Of a stretch of DNA of 64,000 nucleotides, positions 1 to 8,848 are shown one piece after another. A program made the position numbers and the translations under genes. The DNA is taken from NCBI GenBank assembly GCA_018241265.1, contig JAFEEF010000036.1, positions 92,783 to 156,782 of the forward strand. Reading direction: 5' to 3'. This DNA is from Pseudomonadota bacterium (GTDB lineage Bacteria; Pseudomonadota; Gammaproteobacteria; Burkholderiales; Burkholderiaceae_C). Positions within the stretch are counted from its first letter, which is position 1; every line of letters starts with the position of its first letter. The notes beneath the pieces are model-generated. The model saw only the letters and a program-made list of their open reading frames with translations, was not told where the DNA came from and searched no databases.

Positions 1-424
1 CGCAAGCCGCGAAGGTCGCCTGGCGGATCGAGAAGACGAAGAAGTCGAGGCCGTCGACATACAGGTCGACGCCATCGAGAAACTCGGGCAGGTTCTCGCG
101 CGTCAGGCCCTGCGGGAAGACCTTGATGTCGAGCTCGGGGTTGATGTCGCGGGCCATCGCGGCCAGCGTCTCGGCCTTGGGCTTGCCGAGCGTCGACACC
201 ATCGCGCCGACCTGCCGGTTGAAGTTGGCGACATCGAAGGTATCGAGGTCGGCGATGTGGAACGCGCCGACGCCGAGCCGCGCCAACGTCAGCAGATGCA
301 CGCCGCCGACCCCGCCCATGCCGGCGATCGCGATGCGCTTGCCGCGCAGCCGCTCCTGCTCTTCCCGCGTGACCCAGCCGATGTTGCGCGCGAAGGCCTG
401 CTGATAGGAAAACGTAGAGGCCAT
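1..424 (-). CDS. ThiF/E1-like adenylyltransferase (3' end outside window)
   Basis: The reverse strand is open from an ATG at 424 to the window edge, giving 141 codons. Visible are the Rossmann dinucleotide motif GMGGVGG (about residues 36-42), an acidic patch LDTFDV and NFNRQ, the counterpart of the NxNRQ ATP-binding stretch of the ThiF/MoeB/HesA/E1 family. These enzymes adenylate a C-terminal glycine of a sulfur-carrier protein or a related acceptor. The catalytic cysteine region and any fused C-terminal domain lie beyond the edge, so the substrate cannot be named. It is divergent from the exopolysaccharide operon and probably unrelated to it. Confidence 0.85.
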   Translation of the reverse strand, partial: MASTFSYQQAFARNIGWVTREEQERLRGKRIAIAGMGGVGGVHLLTLARLGVGAFHIADLDTFDVANFNRQVGAMVSTLGKPKAETLAAMARDINPELDIKVFPQGLTRENLPEFLDGVDLYVDGLDFFVFSIRQATFAAC

Positions 425-897
425 GGACAGCCGCACTGAGTGGGCCGCCATTATGGGTGCAGGCCGCGACGCCGCCATCGTGCGATTTGCGCCTGCTTTC
501 GAGTGGAAATCCGAGGTTGGCCGCGGGCCGGCGCAGACGGCGCCCGACCCCCCACGTCTGAGGCCCGTGCTGCCGGGCGCGTGCAACCTGCTGAGCTACA
601 CTGCCGCCGGCTTTGCGCGCCGGCGGTCGATCGAAGCCGGAATGCCTGCGGCCCGCGCGGTGCGGAAGGCGGCCGCGCAGCCCGCACGGAGCAGCTCGCC
701 GAGTGCAGCGGCGTGGATTCCTGCTCATTGCACCGTTGTGCCGGCGATCCGCCGAGGCAGGAATTGCAAACCGCTGTGACATCATCATGCACTGACCAGA
801 ACGCGACTCCGGCCTGCCTATGCAGGCGCGCCTGCGCGCGGTGCCGGGTCAGCGACAGGCGCGATCCGGTACGTACTCCACAGAGGAAGGAAGCAAA
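425..897. other. 473-bp divergent intergenic region, no gene seen
   Basis: This is the spacer between the ThiF-like gene and the first exopolysaccharide gene, so it should carry the main promoter of the export operon. Short open frames here have no family resemblance and no ribosome-binding site. I see no convincing sigma-70 pair. A GGCAG...TTGCAA pair near 756-769 has the wrong spacing for sigma-54. Confidence 0.5.
882..890 (+). promoter_or_regulatory. Strong ribosome-binding site deciding a GTG start
   Basis: AGAGGAAGG lies 7 nt before the GTG at 898. This favours that GTG over the in-frame ATG at 820, which would add 26 residues ahead of the lipoprotein signal. Confidence 0.75.
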
Positions 898-1527
898 GTG
901 AAAGTCGTTCCAGCACTGTTCAAGCGAGCGGTCGGTTGGGTCGTCATGGGGCTTCTGTTCGGCCTGCTGGCCGCCTGCGCGAGCACGAGCTATCCCCCGG
1001 CGCCGACGAACGCCGCGTCCGACGCTTACAGCTACGTGATCGGCGCCGGCGACAACGTCAACATCATCGTCTGGCGCAATCCCGAGCTCTCGATGAGCGT
1101 CCCGGTGCGGCCCGACGGCAAGATCTCGACGCCGCTGGTCGACGAGCTCGTCGCGCAGGGCAAGAACTCGGTCGAGCTGGCGCGCGACCTCGAGAAGATC
1201 CTCGCCAAGTACGTGCGCGATCCCGTCGTGACGGTGGTCGTGACCAGCTTCGTCGGCCCCTACAGCGAGCAGATCCGCGTCGTCGGCGAAGCGACCAAGC
1301 CCCAGGTGCTGTCGTACAAGCAGAACATGACCCTGCTCGACGTGATGATCGCGGTCGGCGGGCTGACGGACTTCGCCGCCGGCAACAGCGCGACCATCCT
1401 GCGCAGCACCGAAGGCGGCAAGCAGTACTCGGTGCGCCTGAAGGACCTGGTCCGCCGCGGCGATATCTCGGCCAATGTCGAGATGCGTCCAGGCGACATC
1501 CTGATCATTCCGCAGAGCTTCTTCTGA
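898..1527 (+). CDS. Polysaccharide export lipoprotein, XrtA/PEP-CTERM type (Wza-like)
   Basis: This is a 209-residue outer-membrane auxiliary protein for polysaccharide secretion. A hydrophobic signal ends in the lipobox LLAAC with Cys27, so it should be a lipoprotein. Next come the polysaccharide export domain (about 45-125, starting YVIGAGDNVNIIVWRNPE) and a SLBB-like domain (IRVVGEATKPQVLSY onward), ending RPGDILIIPQSFF. The length is short compared with Wza (about 380), as is usual for the TIGR03027 form in exosortase A loci. It opens the operon and is followed by the chain-length determinant. It is expected to form the outer-membrane channel with that protein and the downstream beta-barrel. 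Confidence 0.93.
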   Translation: MKVVPALFKRAVGWVVMGLLFGLLAACASTSYPPAPTNAASDAYSYVIGAGDNVNIIVWRNPELSMSVPVRPDGKISTPLVDELVAQGKNSVELARDLEKILAKYVRDPVVTVVVTSFVGPYSEQIRVVGEATKPQVLSYKQNMTLLDVMIAVGGLTDFAAGNSATILRSTEGGKQYSVRLKDLVRRGDISANVEMRPGDILIIPQSFF

Positions 1528-1573
1528 CGCCGGCCGGCAGGGCCGCGGCACAGCGCGATACGAGACGAACGGA

Positions 1574-3160
1574 ATGGAAGAGCTAGTCGAACAGGTACTG
1601 ACCGTCGTGCGCGGCATGTGGCGCTTCCGCTGGAGCGCCATGGCCGTCGCCTGGGTCGTCGCGATCATCGGCGTCGGCGTGGTGCTGAAGATCCCCGACC
1701 AGTACGAAGCCAGCGCGCGCATCTACGTCGACACCCAGTCGATCCTGAAGCCCTTGATGTCGGGCCTGGCGGTGCAGCCCAACGTCGAGCAGCAGGTCAT
1801 CATGCTGAGCCGCACGCTGATCAGCCGGCCGAACGTCGAGAAGCTCGTGCGCATGGCCGACCTCGACCTGAAGAACGATTCGCGCGCCAAGCAGGAAGCG
1901 CTGATCGAGAAGCTGATGGACACGCTCGAGATCAAGAGCACCGCGCGCGACAACCTCTACACGCTGTCGTTCAAGGATCCCGATCCGGCCAAGGCGCAGC
2001 GCGTGATCCAGTCGCTGGTGTCGATCTTCGTCGAGTCGAGCCTGGGCGCGTCGCGCAAGGACACGCAGTCGGCCAAGTTCTTCATCAACGAGCAGATCAA
2101 GAGCTACGAATCCAAGCTCGAGGAAGCCGAAGCGCGCCTGAAGGACTTCCGGCTCCGCAACATCGACCTGCAGACGGCGGACGGCCGCGACTCGGCCGCG
2201 CGGCTCGGCGACCTGAGTGCCCAGCTCGACCAGGCGCGCCTCGAATTGCGCGAGGCCGAGACCGCGCGCGATGCCGCCAGGACGCAGCTCGCGGCCGAGA
2301 GATCCCAGACCGGCGACGCCGCCACCAGGAGCCTGCTCGAGGAATCGGCGCTGTCGGTGTCGACGCCGGAGATCGACTCGCGCATCCAGGACCAGAAGAA
2401 GAACCTCGACGCGTTGCTGCAGCGCTTCACCGAAGCCCATCCGGACATCATCAACGCACGGCACCTGATCAAGGAACTGGAAGACCAGAAGAAGAAGGAA
2501 GTCGCCGAGAAGCGCAAGCTCGCGCTCGCCGCCTCGGGCGTGCCGGGCGGTGCGGGCAATTCGCTCGCCTACCAGGAGCTGAACCGGGTGCTGGCGACCT
2601 CCGAGGTCCAGGTCGCCGCGCTGCGCGCCCGCGTCGAGGAGTACTCGGCCCGCTACGAGTCGGCCCGCAAGCTGCTGAAGACGGCACCGCAGCTGGAGGC
2701 CGAGGCCGCCCAGCTCAATCGCGACTACGAGATCAACAAGAAGAACTACGAGACGCTGGTGGCGCGGCGCGAGTCGGCCGAGATGACCGGCGACCTCGAC
2801 GTCGCCTCGGGCGTCGCCGATTTCCGCCTGATCGATCCGCCGCGCACCTCCGCCAAGCCGGTGTCGCCGAACCGCCTGCTGCTGTTCCCGATCGCGCTGA
2901 TCGCCGGCCTCGCGGCCGGGCTGTTCACGGCCTTCGCGTTCAGCCAGATGCGGCCGGTGTTCCACCAGGCTTCCGACCTGCGCACGTCGATCGACCTGCC
3001 GCTGCTCGGCGTCGTGTCGCGCGTGCTGACGGATGTCGAGAAGCGCCGCGAGCGCGTCGACCTCGTGCGCTTCTCGATCGCTTCGGGCAGCCTCGTCGGC
3101 GTCTTCATGATCGGCTTGATCGCTTTGTCCCTGATGACCAGCCGGGGCGTGACTCCATGA
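1574..3160 (+). CDS. XrtA-system polysaccharide chain-length determinant (Wzz/GNVR family)
   Basis: This is a 528-residue inner-membrane polysaccharide co-polymerase. It has a Wzz domain with one membrane segment at about 19-38, a long periplasmic coiled-coil region rich in Arg/Glu/Ala (about 160-420), then hydrophobic segments at about 434-456 and 501-521. The GNVR-type stretch before the second segment ends in a proline-rich PPRTSAKPVSPNR. The cytoplasmic kinase is not fused but encoded by the next gene, whose ATG overlaps this stop codon (ATGA). This is the Gram-negative exosortase A arrangement (TIGR03007). It should control polymer length and couple polymerisation to export. Confidence 0.93.
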   Translation: MEELVEQVLTVVRGMWRFRWSAMAVAWVVAIIGVGVVLKIPDQYEASARIYVDTQSILKPLMSGLAVQPNVEQQVIMLSRTLISRPNVEKLVRMADLDLKNDSRAKQEALIEKLMDTLEIKSTARDNLYTLSFKDPDPAKAQRVIQSLVSIFVESSLGASRKDTQSAKFFINEQIKSYESKLEEAEARLKDFRLRNIDLQTADGRDSAARLGDLSAQLDQARLELREAETARDAARTQLAAERSQTGDAATRSLLEESALSVSTPEIDSRIQDQKKNLDALLQRFTEAHPDIINARHLIKELEDQKKKEVAEKRKLALAASGVPGGAGNSLAYQELNRVLATSEVQVAALRARVEEYSARYESARKLLKTAPQLEAEAAQLNRDYEINKKNYETLVARRESAEMTGDLDVASGVADFRLIDPPRTSAKPVSPNRLLLFPIALIAGLAAGLFTAFAFSQMRPVFHQASDLRTSIDLPLLGVVSRVLTDVEKRRERVDLVRFSIASGSLVGVFMIGLIALSLMTSRGVTP

Positions 3161-4119
3161 GCAGTCTGATCGAACAGGCCGCCGAACGCCTCGCGCAGTT
3201 GCGCGAGGCCGGCGCCGAGCAACTTGCGCCGCCTCCGGCCCCGCGCCCTGCCCTGCAGCCGGTGGTGCCGGTGACGCCGCCACGGCCGATCGAGCCCGAG
3301 AGCGCCAACGCCCCCGCCGTGGTCGCCGCGCCGGCCGTCGTCTCCAAGCAGGTCGCCCTGAACCTCGAGAAGCTGACGGCCGAAGGCTTCGTCACGCCGA
3401 ACGCGCCGCGCTCGCACCGCGCCGAGCAATACCGCGTCATCAAGCGCCCGCTGATCAAGAACGCGATGGGCCAGGGTGCCGCGCCGATCACGCACGGCAA
3501 CCTCATCATGGTGACGAGCGCGCTGGCCGGCGAAGGCAAGAGCTTCACGTCGATCAATCTCGCGATGAGCATCGCGGCCGAGCTCGACAACACCGTGATG
3601 CTGGTCGACGCCGACGTGGCGCGCCCGTCGGTGCTGCGCATGCTCGGCCTGCCGCAGAGCGCCGGGCTGCTCGACATCCTCGAAGGCAAGGCCGACGTCT
3701 CGAGCACGCTGCTGAAGACCAACATCGACAAGCTGTCGGTGCTGCCGGCGGGCACGCGCCATGCACGTGCCACCGAACTGCTCGCGAGCGAGGCGATGCG
3801 TCAGCTGCTCGACGACATGGCGAGCCGCTACTCGGACCGCATCATCATCTTCGACTCGCCGCCGCTGCTGCTCACCACCGAGTCGCGCGTGCTGGCATCG
3901 AACATGGGACAGATCGTCGTCGTCGTGCAGGCCGACCGGACCTTGCAGGCCGACGTCGAGCATGCGCTGTCGACGATCGAAGCCTGCCCGGTGAAGATGA
4001 TGCTGCTCAACCAGGCGCGCACCGATTCGAAGGCCGGCTACGGCTACGGTTACGGCTACGGCTACGGCTACGGGTACGGCTCGGAAGCCGATGCCCCGGC
4101 GGAGTCGGCCGCGTCCTGA
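3157..4119 (+). CDS. XrtA-associated tyrosine autokinase (CpsD/CapB family)
   Basis: This 320-residue bacterial tyrosine kinase works with the preceding Wzz-like protein. It has a proline/alanine-rich N-terminus (about 20-60) and a Walker A loop at 121-129 (SALAGEGKS, Lys128). The Walker A' segment LVDAD is at 149-153 and Walker B is IIIFD, with Asp233. The C-terminus carries a perfect alternating Gly-Tyr tract (residues 294-308, seven tyrosines), the expected autophosphorylation cluster. Cycling of phosphorylation on such a tail regulates export in related systems. The four-base overlap with the upstream gene suggests translational coupling. Confidence 0.94.
   Translation: MSSLIEQAAERLAQLREAGAEQLAPPPAPRPALQPVVPVTPPRPIEPESANAPAVVAAPAVVSKQVALNLEKLTAEGFVTPNAPRSHRAEQYRVIKRPLIKNAMGQGAAPITHGNLIMVTSALAGEGKSFTSINLAMSIAAELDNTVMLVDADVARPSVLRMLGLPQSAGLLDILEGKADVSSTLLKTNIDKLSVLPAGTRHARATELLASEAMRQLLDDMASRYSDRIIIFDSPPLLLTTESRVLASNMGQIVVVVQADRTLQADVEHALSTIEACPVKMMLLNQARTDSKAGYGYGYGYGYGYGYGSEADAPAESAAS
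4036..4080 (+). repeat. In-frame hexanucleotide tandem repeat (GGCTAC, 7.5 copies)
   Basis: Forty-five bases of GGCTAC units, with two silent changes (GGTTAC and GGGTAC), encode the Gly-Tyr tail of the autokinase. A six-base unit can expand or shrink without shifting the frame, so the number of phosphorylatable tyrosines could vary between strains. Confidence 0.9.
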
Positions 4120-5706
4120 ATGCGCGCCGCGATGCCCCGTCGTCCGGCACGACCGCTGACCGCCCGACTCGCCGGCCGCGTGCCGGTCGTGCTCGCCATG
4201 GTCGCCGTCGGCGCCACGGCGCAGACCGCGCCTGAACAACAGGCCGTCGACGCCAATGCCGGCGCGCCGGGCCGCGCCTTCACGATCACGCCGACCTTCA
4301 CGGCGACGCAGACGATCAGCGACAACGCCAACCTCGGCACCGGCGACGACAAGAAGTCGGGCTCGGTCACCGAGCTCAGCCCCGGCATCCACGTGCGCAG
4401 CACCGGCGGGCGCTTCGTCGGCTTCGTCGACTACGAGCTCGACGGGCTGGTCTACAGCCAGGGCAGCAGCAAGACCGAGCTGCTCAATTCGCTGAATGCG
4501 GCCGTGCTCACCGAGGCGATCGAGAACTGGGCTTACGTCGATTTCAAGGCCAGCATCGCCCAGCAGTCGATGTCGGCGTTCGGCACGCAGAGCTTCGACC
4601 CCACCTTGCAGAACGGCAACCGCACCGAGGTGGCGAGCTATTCGCTGTCGCCCTACGTGCAGGGTCGGCTGGGCGGCCTGGTCGACTATTCGGTGCGCCT
4701 CACGCATGCGATCAGCCGTTCCGACGACAGCGCGGGCTTCAACACGACGACGAACGCCGTCGATGCGTCGCTCGCGGGCGGCACGGCGCTCAGCCTGCTC
4801 GACTGGTCGGCCGACGTGTCGCGCATCCTCACGCAATATGCCGACGGCAACGGCGAGACCCAGGACACGCAGGCGGTGCTCGGCCTGAACTACAAGGTCA
4901 CGCCGGAACTCAAGCTGTCGGTCAACGGCGGCCACGAGTCCGACAACTTCAACGGCTCGTCGATCCGATCGGGCGCGATCTACGGCGGCGGCGTCGACTG
5001 GCATCCGAGCGAGATCTCGCATGCGTCGGCCAGCATCGAGCACCGGCTGTTCGGCAACTCCTATGCGATCAGCTTCGAGCACCGCACCCCGCGCACCGCG
5101 TGGGTGGTGAGCGACACCCGCGACGTCGTGACCGGCAACAACCAGCCGTCGGTCGGCAGCCAGAGCGCCGGCGCGCTCGCATCGCTGCTCTTCGCCAGCA
5201 TCACCGATCCCGTCCAGCGCGCCCAGGCGGTCGCAAGCTACCTGAGGCAGCAAGGACTGGATCCGAACTCGACGATCAACTTCCTCTACCTGTCCAACTC
5301 GGTTTCGCTGCAGCAGAACGCGTTCCTTTCGTTCACCTGGATGGGCGTGCGCGATACCGTCACGCTGCTCGCCAACCGCAGCGAGTCCACGCTGTTGGCA
5401 TCGAACGCCAGCGGCCTGCCCGACAGCTTCAATCAGTCCGACGTGATCCGCCAGGTCGGCTTCACGCTCGTCGGCTCGCACAAGCTGACGCCGCAGTCCA
5501 CCCTCGACCTGACCGTGCAGCAGATGCGCACCACCGGCCAGACCGCCGACCTCGCGACGACCGTGCGCAGCGCGTTCCTGAACTGGTCGAGCCAGATCGG
5601 CAAGCACACCTTCGTGACGCTGGGCGCGCGCCACGCGGAACAGCAAAGCACGACGGTGCCCTACTACGAGACGGCAGTGATCGGCAGTCTCCGGTTCGAT
5701 TTCTGA
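4120..5706 (+). CDS. Outer-membrane beta-barrel protein, PEP-CTERM system (TIGR03016-like)
   Basis: This 528-residue protein starts directly after the kinase stop (TGAATG); an in-frame ATG at 4132 is an alternative. The N-terminus is a signal peptide with cleavage near ATA-Q (about residues 34-36). The mature part is rich in alternating polar and aromatic strands and ends in LRFDF, a terminal-Phe pattern typical of Bam-inserted outer-membrane barrels. Motifs such as ITPTFTATQTISDNANL at the mature start are characteristic of the family found only beside exosortase A. The presumed role is export or anchoring at the outer membrane, but no molecular activity has been established. Confidence 0.9.
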   Translation: MRAAMPRRPARPLTARLAGRVPVVLAMVAVGATAQTAPEQQAVDANAGAPGRAFTITPTFTATQTISDNANLGTGDDKKSGSVTELSPGIHVRSTGGRFVGFVDYELDGLVYSQGSSKTELLNSLNAAVLTEAIENWAYVDFKASIAQQSMSAFGTQSFDPTLQNGNRTEVASYSLSPYVQGRLGGLVDYSVRLTHAISRSDDSAGFNTTTNAVDASLAGGTALSLLDWSADVSRILTQYADGNGETQDTQAVLGLNYKVTPELKLSVNGGHESDNFNGSSIRSGAIYGGGVDWHPSEISHASASIEHRLFGNSYAISFEHRTPRTAWVVSDTRDVVTGNNQPSVGSQSAGALASLLFASITDPVQRAQAVASYLRQQGLDPNSTINFLYLSNSVSLQQNAFLSFTWMGVRDTVTLLANRSESTLLASNASGLPDSFNQSDVIRQVGFTLVGSHKLTPQSTLDLTVQQMRTTGQTADLATTVRSAFLNWSSQIGKHTFVTLGARHAEQQSTTVPYYETAVIGSLRFDF

Positions 5707-5709
5707 GTC

Positions 5710-6825
5710 ATGTACGAAGCCTTCTACGGGCTGACCGGCAAGCCGTTCAACCTCAACCCCGACCCGAGCTTTTACTTCGGCAGCAAGCAGCATCGCCGCG
5801 CCAAGGCCTACCTCGACTACGGCGTCGCGCGCAACGAAGGCTTCATCGTCATCACCGGCGAGATCGGCGTCGGCAAGACGACGATCCTGCGCAGCCTGCT
5901 CGACAGCCTGCGGCGCTCCGACGTGGTCGTCGGCCATCTCGTCACGACGCAGCTCGATGCCGAGGACACCTTGCGCATGGTCGGCGCGGCCTTCGGCTTC
6001 CTCGTCAAGGACGTGCCGAAGTCGCAGCTCCTGATCACGCTCGAGGCCTTCCTGCTCGGGCAGGTGAACCAGGGCAAGCGCTGCCTCTTGATCGTCGACG
6101 AGGCGCAGAACCTGACGCCGCGCGCGGTCGAGGAGCTGCGCATGCTGTCGAACTTCCAGCTCGGCACGCAGTCGCTGCTGCAGAGCTTTCTGGTCGGCCA
6201 GCCGGAATTTCGCGAGATCCTGCAGCGGCCGGAGATGGAGCAGTTCCGCCAGCGCGTCGCCGCCACCTGCCACATCGGGCCGATGGACGCCGAGGAGACG
6301 CGCGCCTACATCGAGCATCGGCTCAAGTGCGCCGGCGCGAACGGCAAGCCCGACTTCGATCCTGCCGCCTTCGAGGCGATCTACAAGGCGAGCTACGGCA
6401 TCCCGCGGCGCATCAACGCGGTCTGCGACCGCCTGCTGCTGCTCGGATTCCTGGCCAACAAGACGCATCTGACGGCCGAAGACGTCGACGAAGTCGTGCG
6501 CGAGTTCGCGCGCGAGTCGGAAGTGCCGGTGCGCAAGGTCGTGGCGACCGCCGCGCCGAACGACCCCGGCTTCGGAGGCGACAGCGGCACCGGCGCGCTC
6601 GAAGGCCCGGTCGACGTCGATCTGTCGCAGCATCGCCTCGACCACAAGCTGGCGCGCGACATGGGCGACCTGCTCGACGCGACCGCCGCCGAGCAGAATG
6701 CCGAATGCCTGCAGCGCCTCGAGCGCAGCGTGCTGCGCCTCGAACGGCTCAACCTGCGGACGCTGTCGATGCTGAAGCAGCTCGTCAAGGCCGTCGAGAA
6801 GCCGCCCGAGGAAAGCAGTTCGTGA
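5710..6825 (+). CDS. XrtA-associated AAA ATPase (ExeA/GspA-like, TIGR03015)
   Basis: This 371-residue cytoplasmic ATPase begins MYEAFYGLTGKPFNL, typical of the ExeA family. Walker A is GEIGVGKTT (50-58, Lys56) and Walker B is LLIVDEAQN (Asp130, Glu131). A sensor/arginine region follows (SYGIPRRINAVCDRLLLLGF). The last 100 residues are charged and coil-like. No transmembrane segment or peptidoglycan-binding domain is visible, unlike ExeA itself. It lies 3 bp after the barrel gene and overlaps the 2-epimerase gene. It probably energises or assembles part of the export machine; the partner is unknown. Confidence 0.93.
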   Translation: MYEAFYGLTGKPFNLNPDPSFYFGSKQHRRAKAYLDYGVARNEGFIVITGEIGVGKTTILRSLLDSLRRSDVVVGHLVTTQLDAEDTLRMVGAAFGFLVKDVPKSQLLITLEAFLLGQVNQGKRCLLIVDEAQNLTPRAVEELRMLSNFQLGTQSLLQSFLVGQPEFREILQRPEMEQFRQRVAATCHIGPMDAEETRAYIEHRLKCAGANGKPDFDPAAFEAIYKASYGIPRRINAVCDRLLLLGFLANKTHLTAEDVDEVVREFARESEVPVRKVVATAAPNDPGFGGDSGTGALEGPVDVDLSQHRLDHKLARDMGDLLDATAAEQNAECLQRLERSVLRLERLNLRTLSMLKQLVKAVEKPPEESSS

Positions 6826-7985
6826 CCGCGGCGGCATCCTCCGGCGCGCTCGCCGGACCGATCCTCTGCGTGGTCGGCGCGCGGCCCAACTTCATGAAGA
6901 TGGCGCCCATCCTGCGTGCGCTGTCGGACCACGAGCCGCCGCTGCCGTACCTGCTGGTCCATACCGGCCAGCACTACGACCAGGACATGAGCGACCGGCT
7001 GTTCGACGACCTCGGCCTGCCGCGTCCCGACATCAACCTCGAGGTCGGCTCGGCGACGCATGCGGTGCAGACCGCCGAGGTGATGCGCCGCTTCGAGCCC
7101 GTCGTCGACGCCCATCATCCGAGCTGCGTCGTCGTCGTCGGCGACGTCAACTCGACGCTCGCCTGCACGCTCGTCGCGGCCAAGAAGGGCGTGCCGGTCG
7201 CGCACGTCGAAGCGGGGCTGCGCAGCCACGACCGGCAGATGCCGGAAGAGGTCAACCGCGTCGTCACCGACCAGCTCGCCGACCGCCTCTACACCACTGA
7301 GCGCTGCGCCGCCGACAACCTCGCGAAGGAAGGCATCGCCGCCGGCCGCGTCTGCTTTGCCGGCAACGTGATGATCGATTCGCTGCTCGCGAACCGCGCG
7401 CATGCGCGGCCGGCGGCCGCGAGCCTGCAAGCGCACGGCATCGATCCCTTGCTGCTCGACGGCCCGCGCGGCTACGGCGTCGTGACCCTGCACCGCCCTT
7501 CCAACGTCGACGACGCGGCCATGCTCGAGCACCTGCTGGGCGTGCTCGGCAAGGTGTCCGAAGCGCTGCCGCTGGTCTTCGCGCTGCATCCGCGCACCCG
7601 CGCGAACATCGAGCGCTTCGGGCTGCAACGACTGATCGCGCCGCAGCGCATGGCCTTGTTGCCGCCGCAGGGCTACCTCGAGATGCTCGGCCTGATGGAC
7701 CGCGCGACCCTCGTGCTGACCGATTCCGGCGGCCTGCAGGAAGAGACCACCGCGCTCGGCGTGCCGTGCCTGACCCTGCGCGAGAACACCGAGCGGCCGA
7801 TCACGATCGATCAGGGAACCAACACGCTGGTCGGCCGCGACGCGACGGCGATCCTCGACAACGTCGGCCTGATCCTCGAAGGCCGAGGCAAGCGCGGTCG
7901 TGTGCCCGAGCGCTGGGACGGACGCGCCGCCGAACGCATCGCCGACGACCTGTGGCAGTGGTTGCGCACGACGGAGCCGAGATGA
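6822..7985 (+). CDS. wecB: UDP-N-acetylglucosamine 2-epimerase (non-hydrolysing)
   Basis: This 387-residue enzyme interconverts UDP-GlcNAc and UDP-ManNAc in the cytoplasm. The start is a GTG overlapping the previous stop (GTGA). Family hallmarks are GARPNFMKMAP near residue 19, HTGQHYD, VVVGDVNST, HVEAGLRSHD, TDSGGLQEE and ENTERP. The standard length is about 375. It is a constant member of exosortase A loci and would feed a mannosamine or mannosaminuronic acid donor to the polymer. The following deacetylase overlaps it by 4 bp. Confidence 0.95.
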   Translation: MTAAASSGALAGPILCVVGARPNFMKMAPILRALSDHEPPLPYLLVHTGQHYDQDMSDRLFDDLGLPRPDINLEVGSATHAVQTAEVMRRFEPVVDAHHPSCVVVVGDVNSTLACTLVAAKKGVPVAHVEAGLRSHDRQMPEEVNRVVTDQLADRLYTTERCAADNLAKEGIAAGRVCFAGNVMIDSLLANRAHARPAAASLQAHGIDPLLLDGPRGYGVVTLHRPSNVDDAAMLEHLLGVLGKVSEALPLVFALHPRTRANIERFGLQRLIAPQRMALLPPQGYLEMLGLMDRATLVLTDSGGLQEETTALGVPCLTLRENTERPITIDQGTNTLVGRDATAILDNVGLILEGRGKRGRVPERWDGRAAERIADDLWQWLRTTEPR

Positions 7986-8839
7986 GCCCGGGCATCCGCA
8001 ACGCGCTGACGATCGACGTCGAAGACTACTTCCAGGTCTCGGCGTTCGCGCCTTACATCGCGCGTGGCGACTGGGACGGTCGCGAATGCCGGGTCGAGCG
8101 CAACATGGCGCGCATCCTCGACCTGCTCGATGCCGGCGACACCAAGGCCACGTTCTTCACGCTCGGCTGGATTGCCGAGCGCTATCCGGCGCTGGTGCGC
8201 GAGATCGTCGCGCGAGGCCACGAGCTCGCGAGCCACGGTTACGGCCACCAGCGCGCCAGCGACCTGAGCCGCGAGGCGTTCAGCAACGACATCGAGTCGG
8301 CCAAGCGCATCCTCGAGGACATCGGCGGCGTGCCGGTTCAGGGCTACCGCGCACCCAGCTTTTCGATCGGAGCAGGCAACCTCTGGGCGTTCGAATGCCT
8401 CGCGCGCGCCGGCTACCGCTACAGCTCGAGCATCTATCCGATCCGCCACGACCACTACGGCATGCCCGACGCGCCGCGCTTCGCGCATCCGGTGTCGGAC
8501 ACGCTGATCGAGATTCCGGTGACGACCCTGCGCGCCTTCAATCGCAACTGGCCGTCGAGCGGCGGCGGCTACTTCCGCCTGCTGCCCTATGCCTGTTCGC
8601 GCTGGCTGCTGCGGCGGGTCAATGCCGGCGACCGGCAGGCGGCGATCTTCTACTTCCATCCGTGGGAGATCGACCCGGAGCAGCCGCGCATCCCCGGCAT
8701 CGACGCGAAGACGCGGTTCCGTCACTACGTCAACATCGGCCGCACCGAGCATCGCCTGACGCAGTTGCTGCGCGACTTCCGCTGGGGCCGCATGGACGAG
8801 ATCTTCCTCGCCCCGGCCCCGTCCGTCGCGGCGCACTGA
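7982..8839 (+). CDS. XrtA-system polysaccharide deacetylase (NodB fold, DUF3473)
   Basis: This 285-residue carbohydrate esterase-4 protein has the active-site start TIDVEDYF (10-17, Asp12) and the zinc ligands SHGYGH (His85, His89). The C-terminal DUF3473 extension starts around GMPDAPRFAHP. There is no signal peptide, so it may act on a lipid-linked or nucleotide precursor, or be exported otherwise. It is expected to remove N-acetyl groups from the exopolysaccharide. The ATG overlaps the 2-epimerase stop codon. It is one of four NodB-type domains in the window. Confidence 0.94.
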   Translation: MSPGIRNALTIDVEDYFQVSAFAPYIARGDWDGRECRVERNMARILDLLDAGDTKATFFTLGWIAERYPALVREIVARGHELASHGYGHQRASDLSREAFSNDIESAKRILEDIGGVPVQGYRAPSFSIGAGNLWAFECLARAGYRYSSSIYPIRHDHYGMPDAPRFAHPVSDTLIEIPVTTLRAFNRNWPSSGGGYFRLLPYACSRWLLRRVNAGDRQAAIFYFHPWEIDPEQPRIPGIDAKTRFRHYVNIGRTEHRLTQLLRDFRWGRMDEIFLAPAPSVAAH

Positions 8840-8848
8840 CCCTACCGC

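Noticed and set aside
756..769. Sigma-54-like GGCAG...TTGCAA pair upstream of the export operon
   Set aside because: PrsR-type regulation would make this attractive, but the gap between the two blocks is 3 bases instead of 5 and the first block lacks the C of GGCAC.
4036..4080. CRISPR-like or intergenic tandem repeat
   Set aside because: The repeat is in frame inside the kinase gene, has six-base units and no spacers.
2746..6837. Very long open frame on the minus strand opposite the kinase, barrel and ATPase genes
   Set aside because: It mirrors codon bias in GC-rich DNA. The plus-strand frames have clear families and operon overlaps, whereas this frame is Arg/Ala-rich with no motif.
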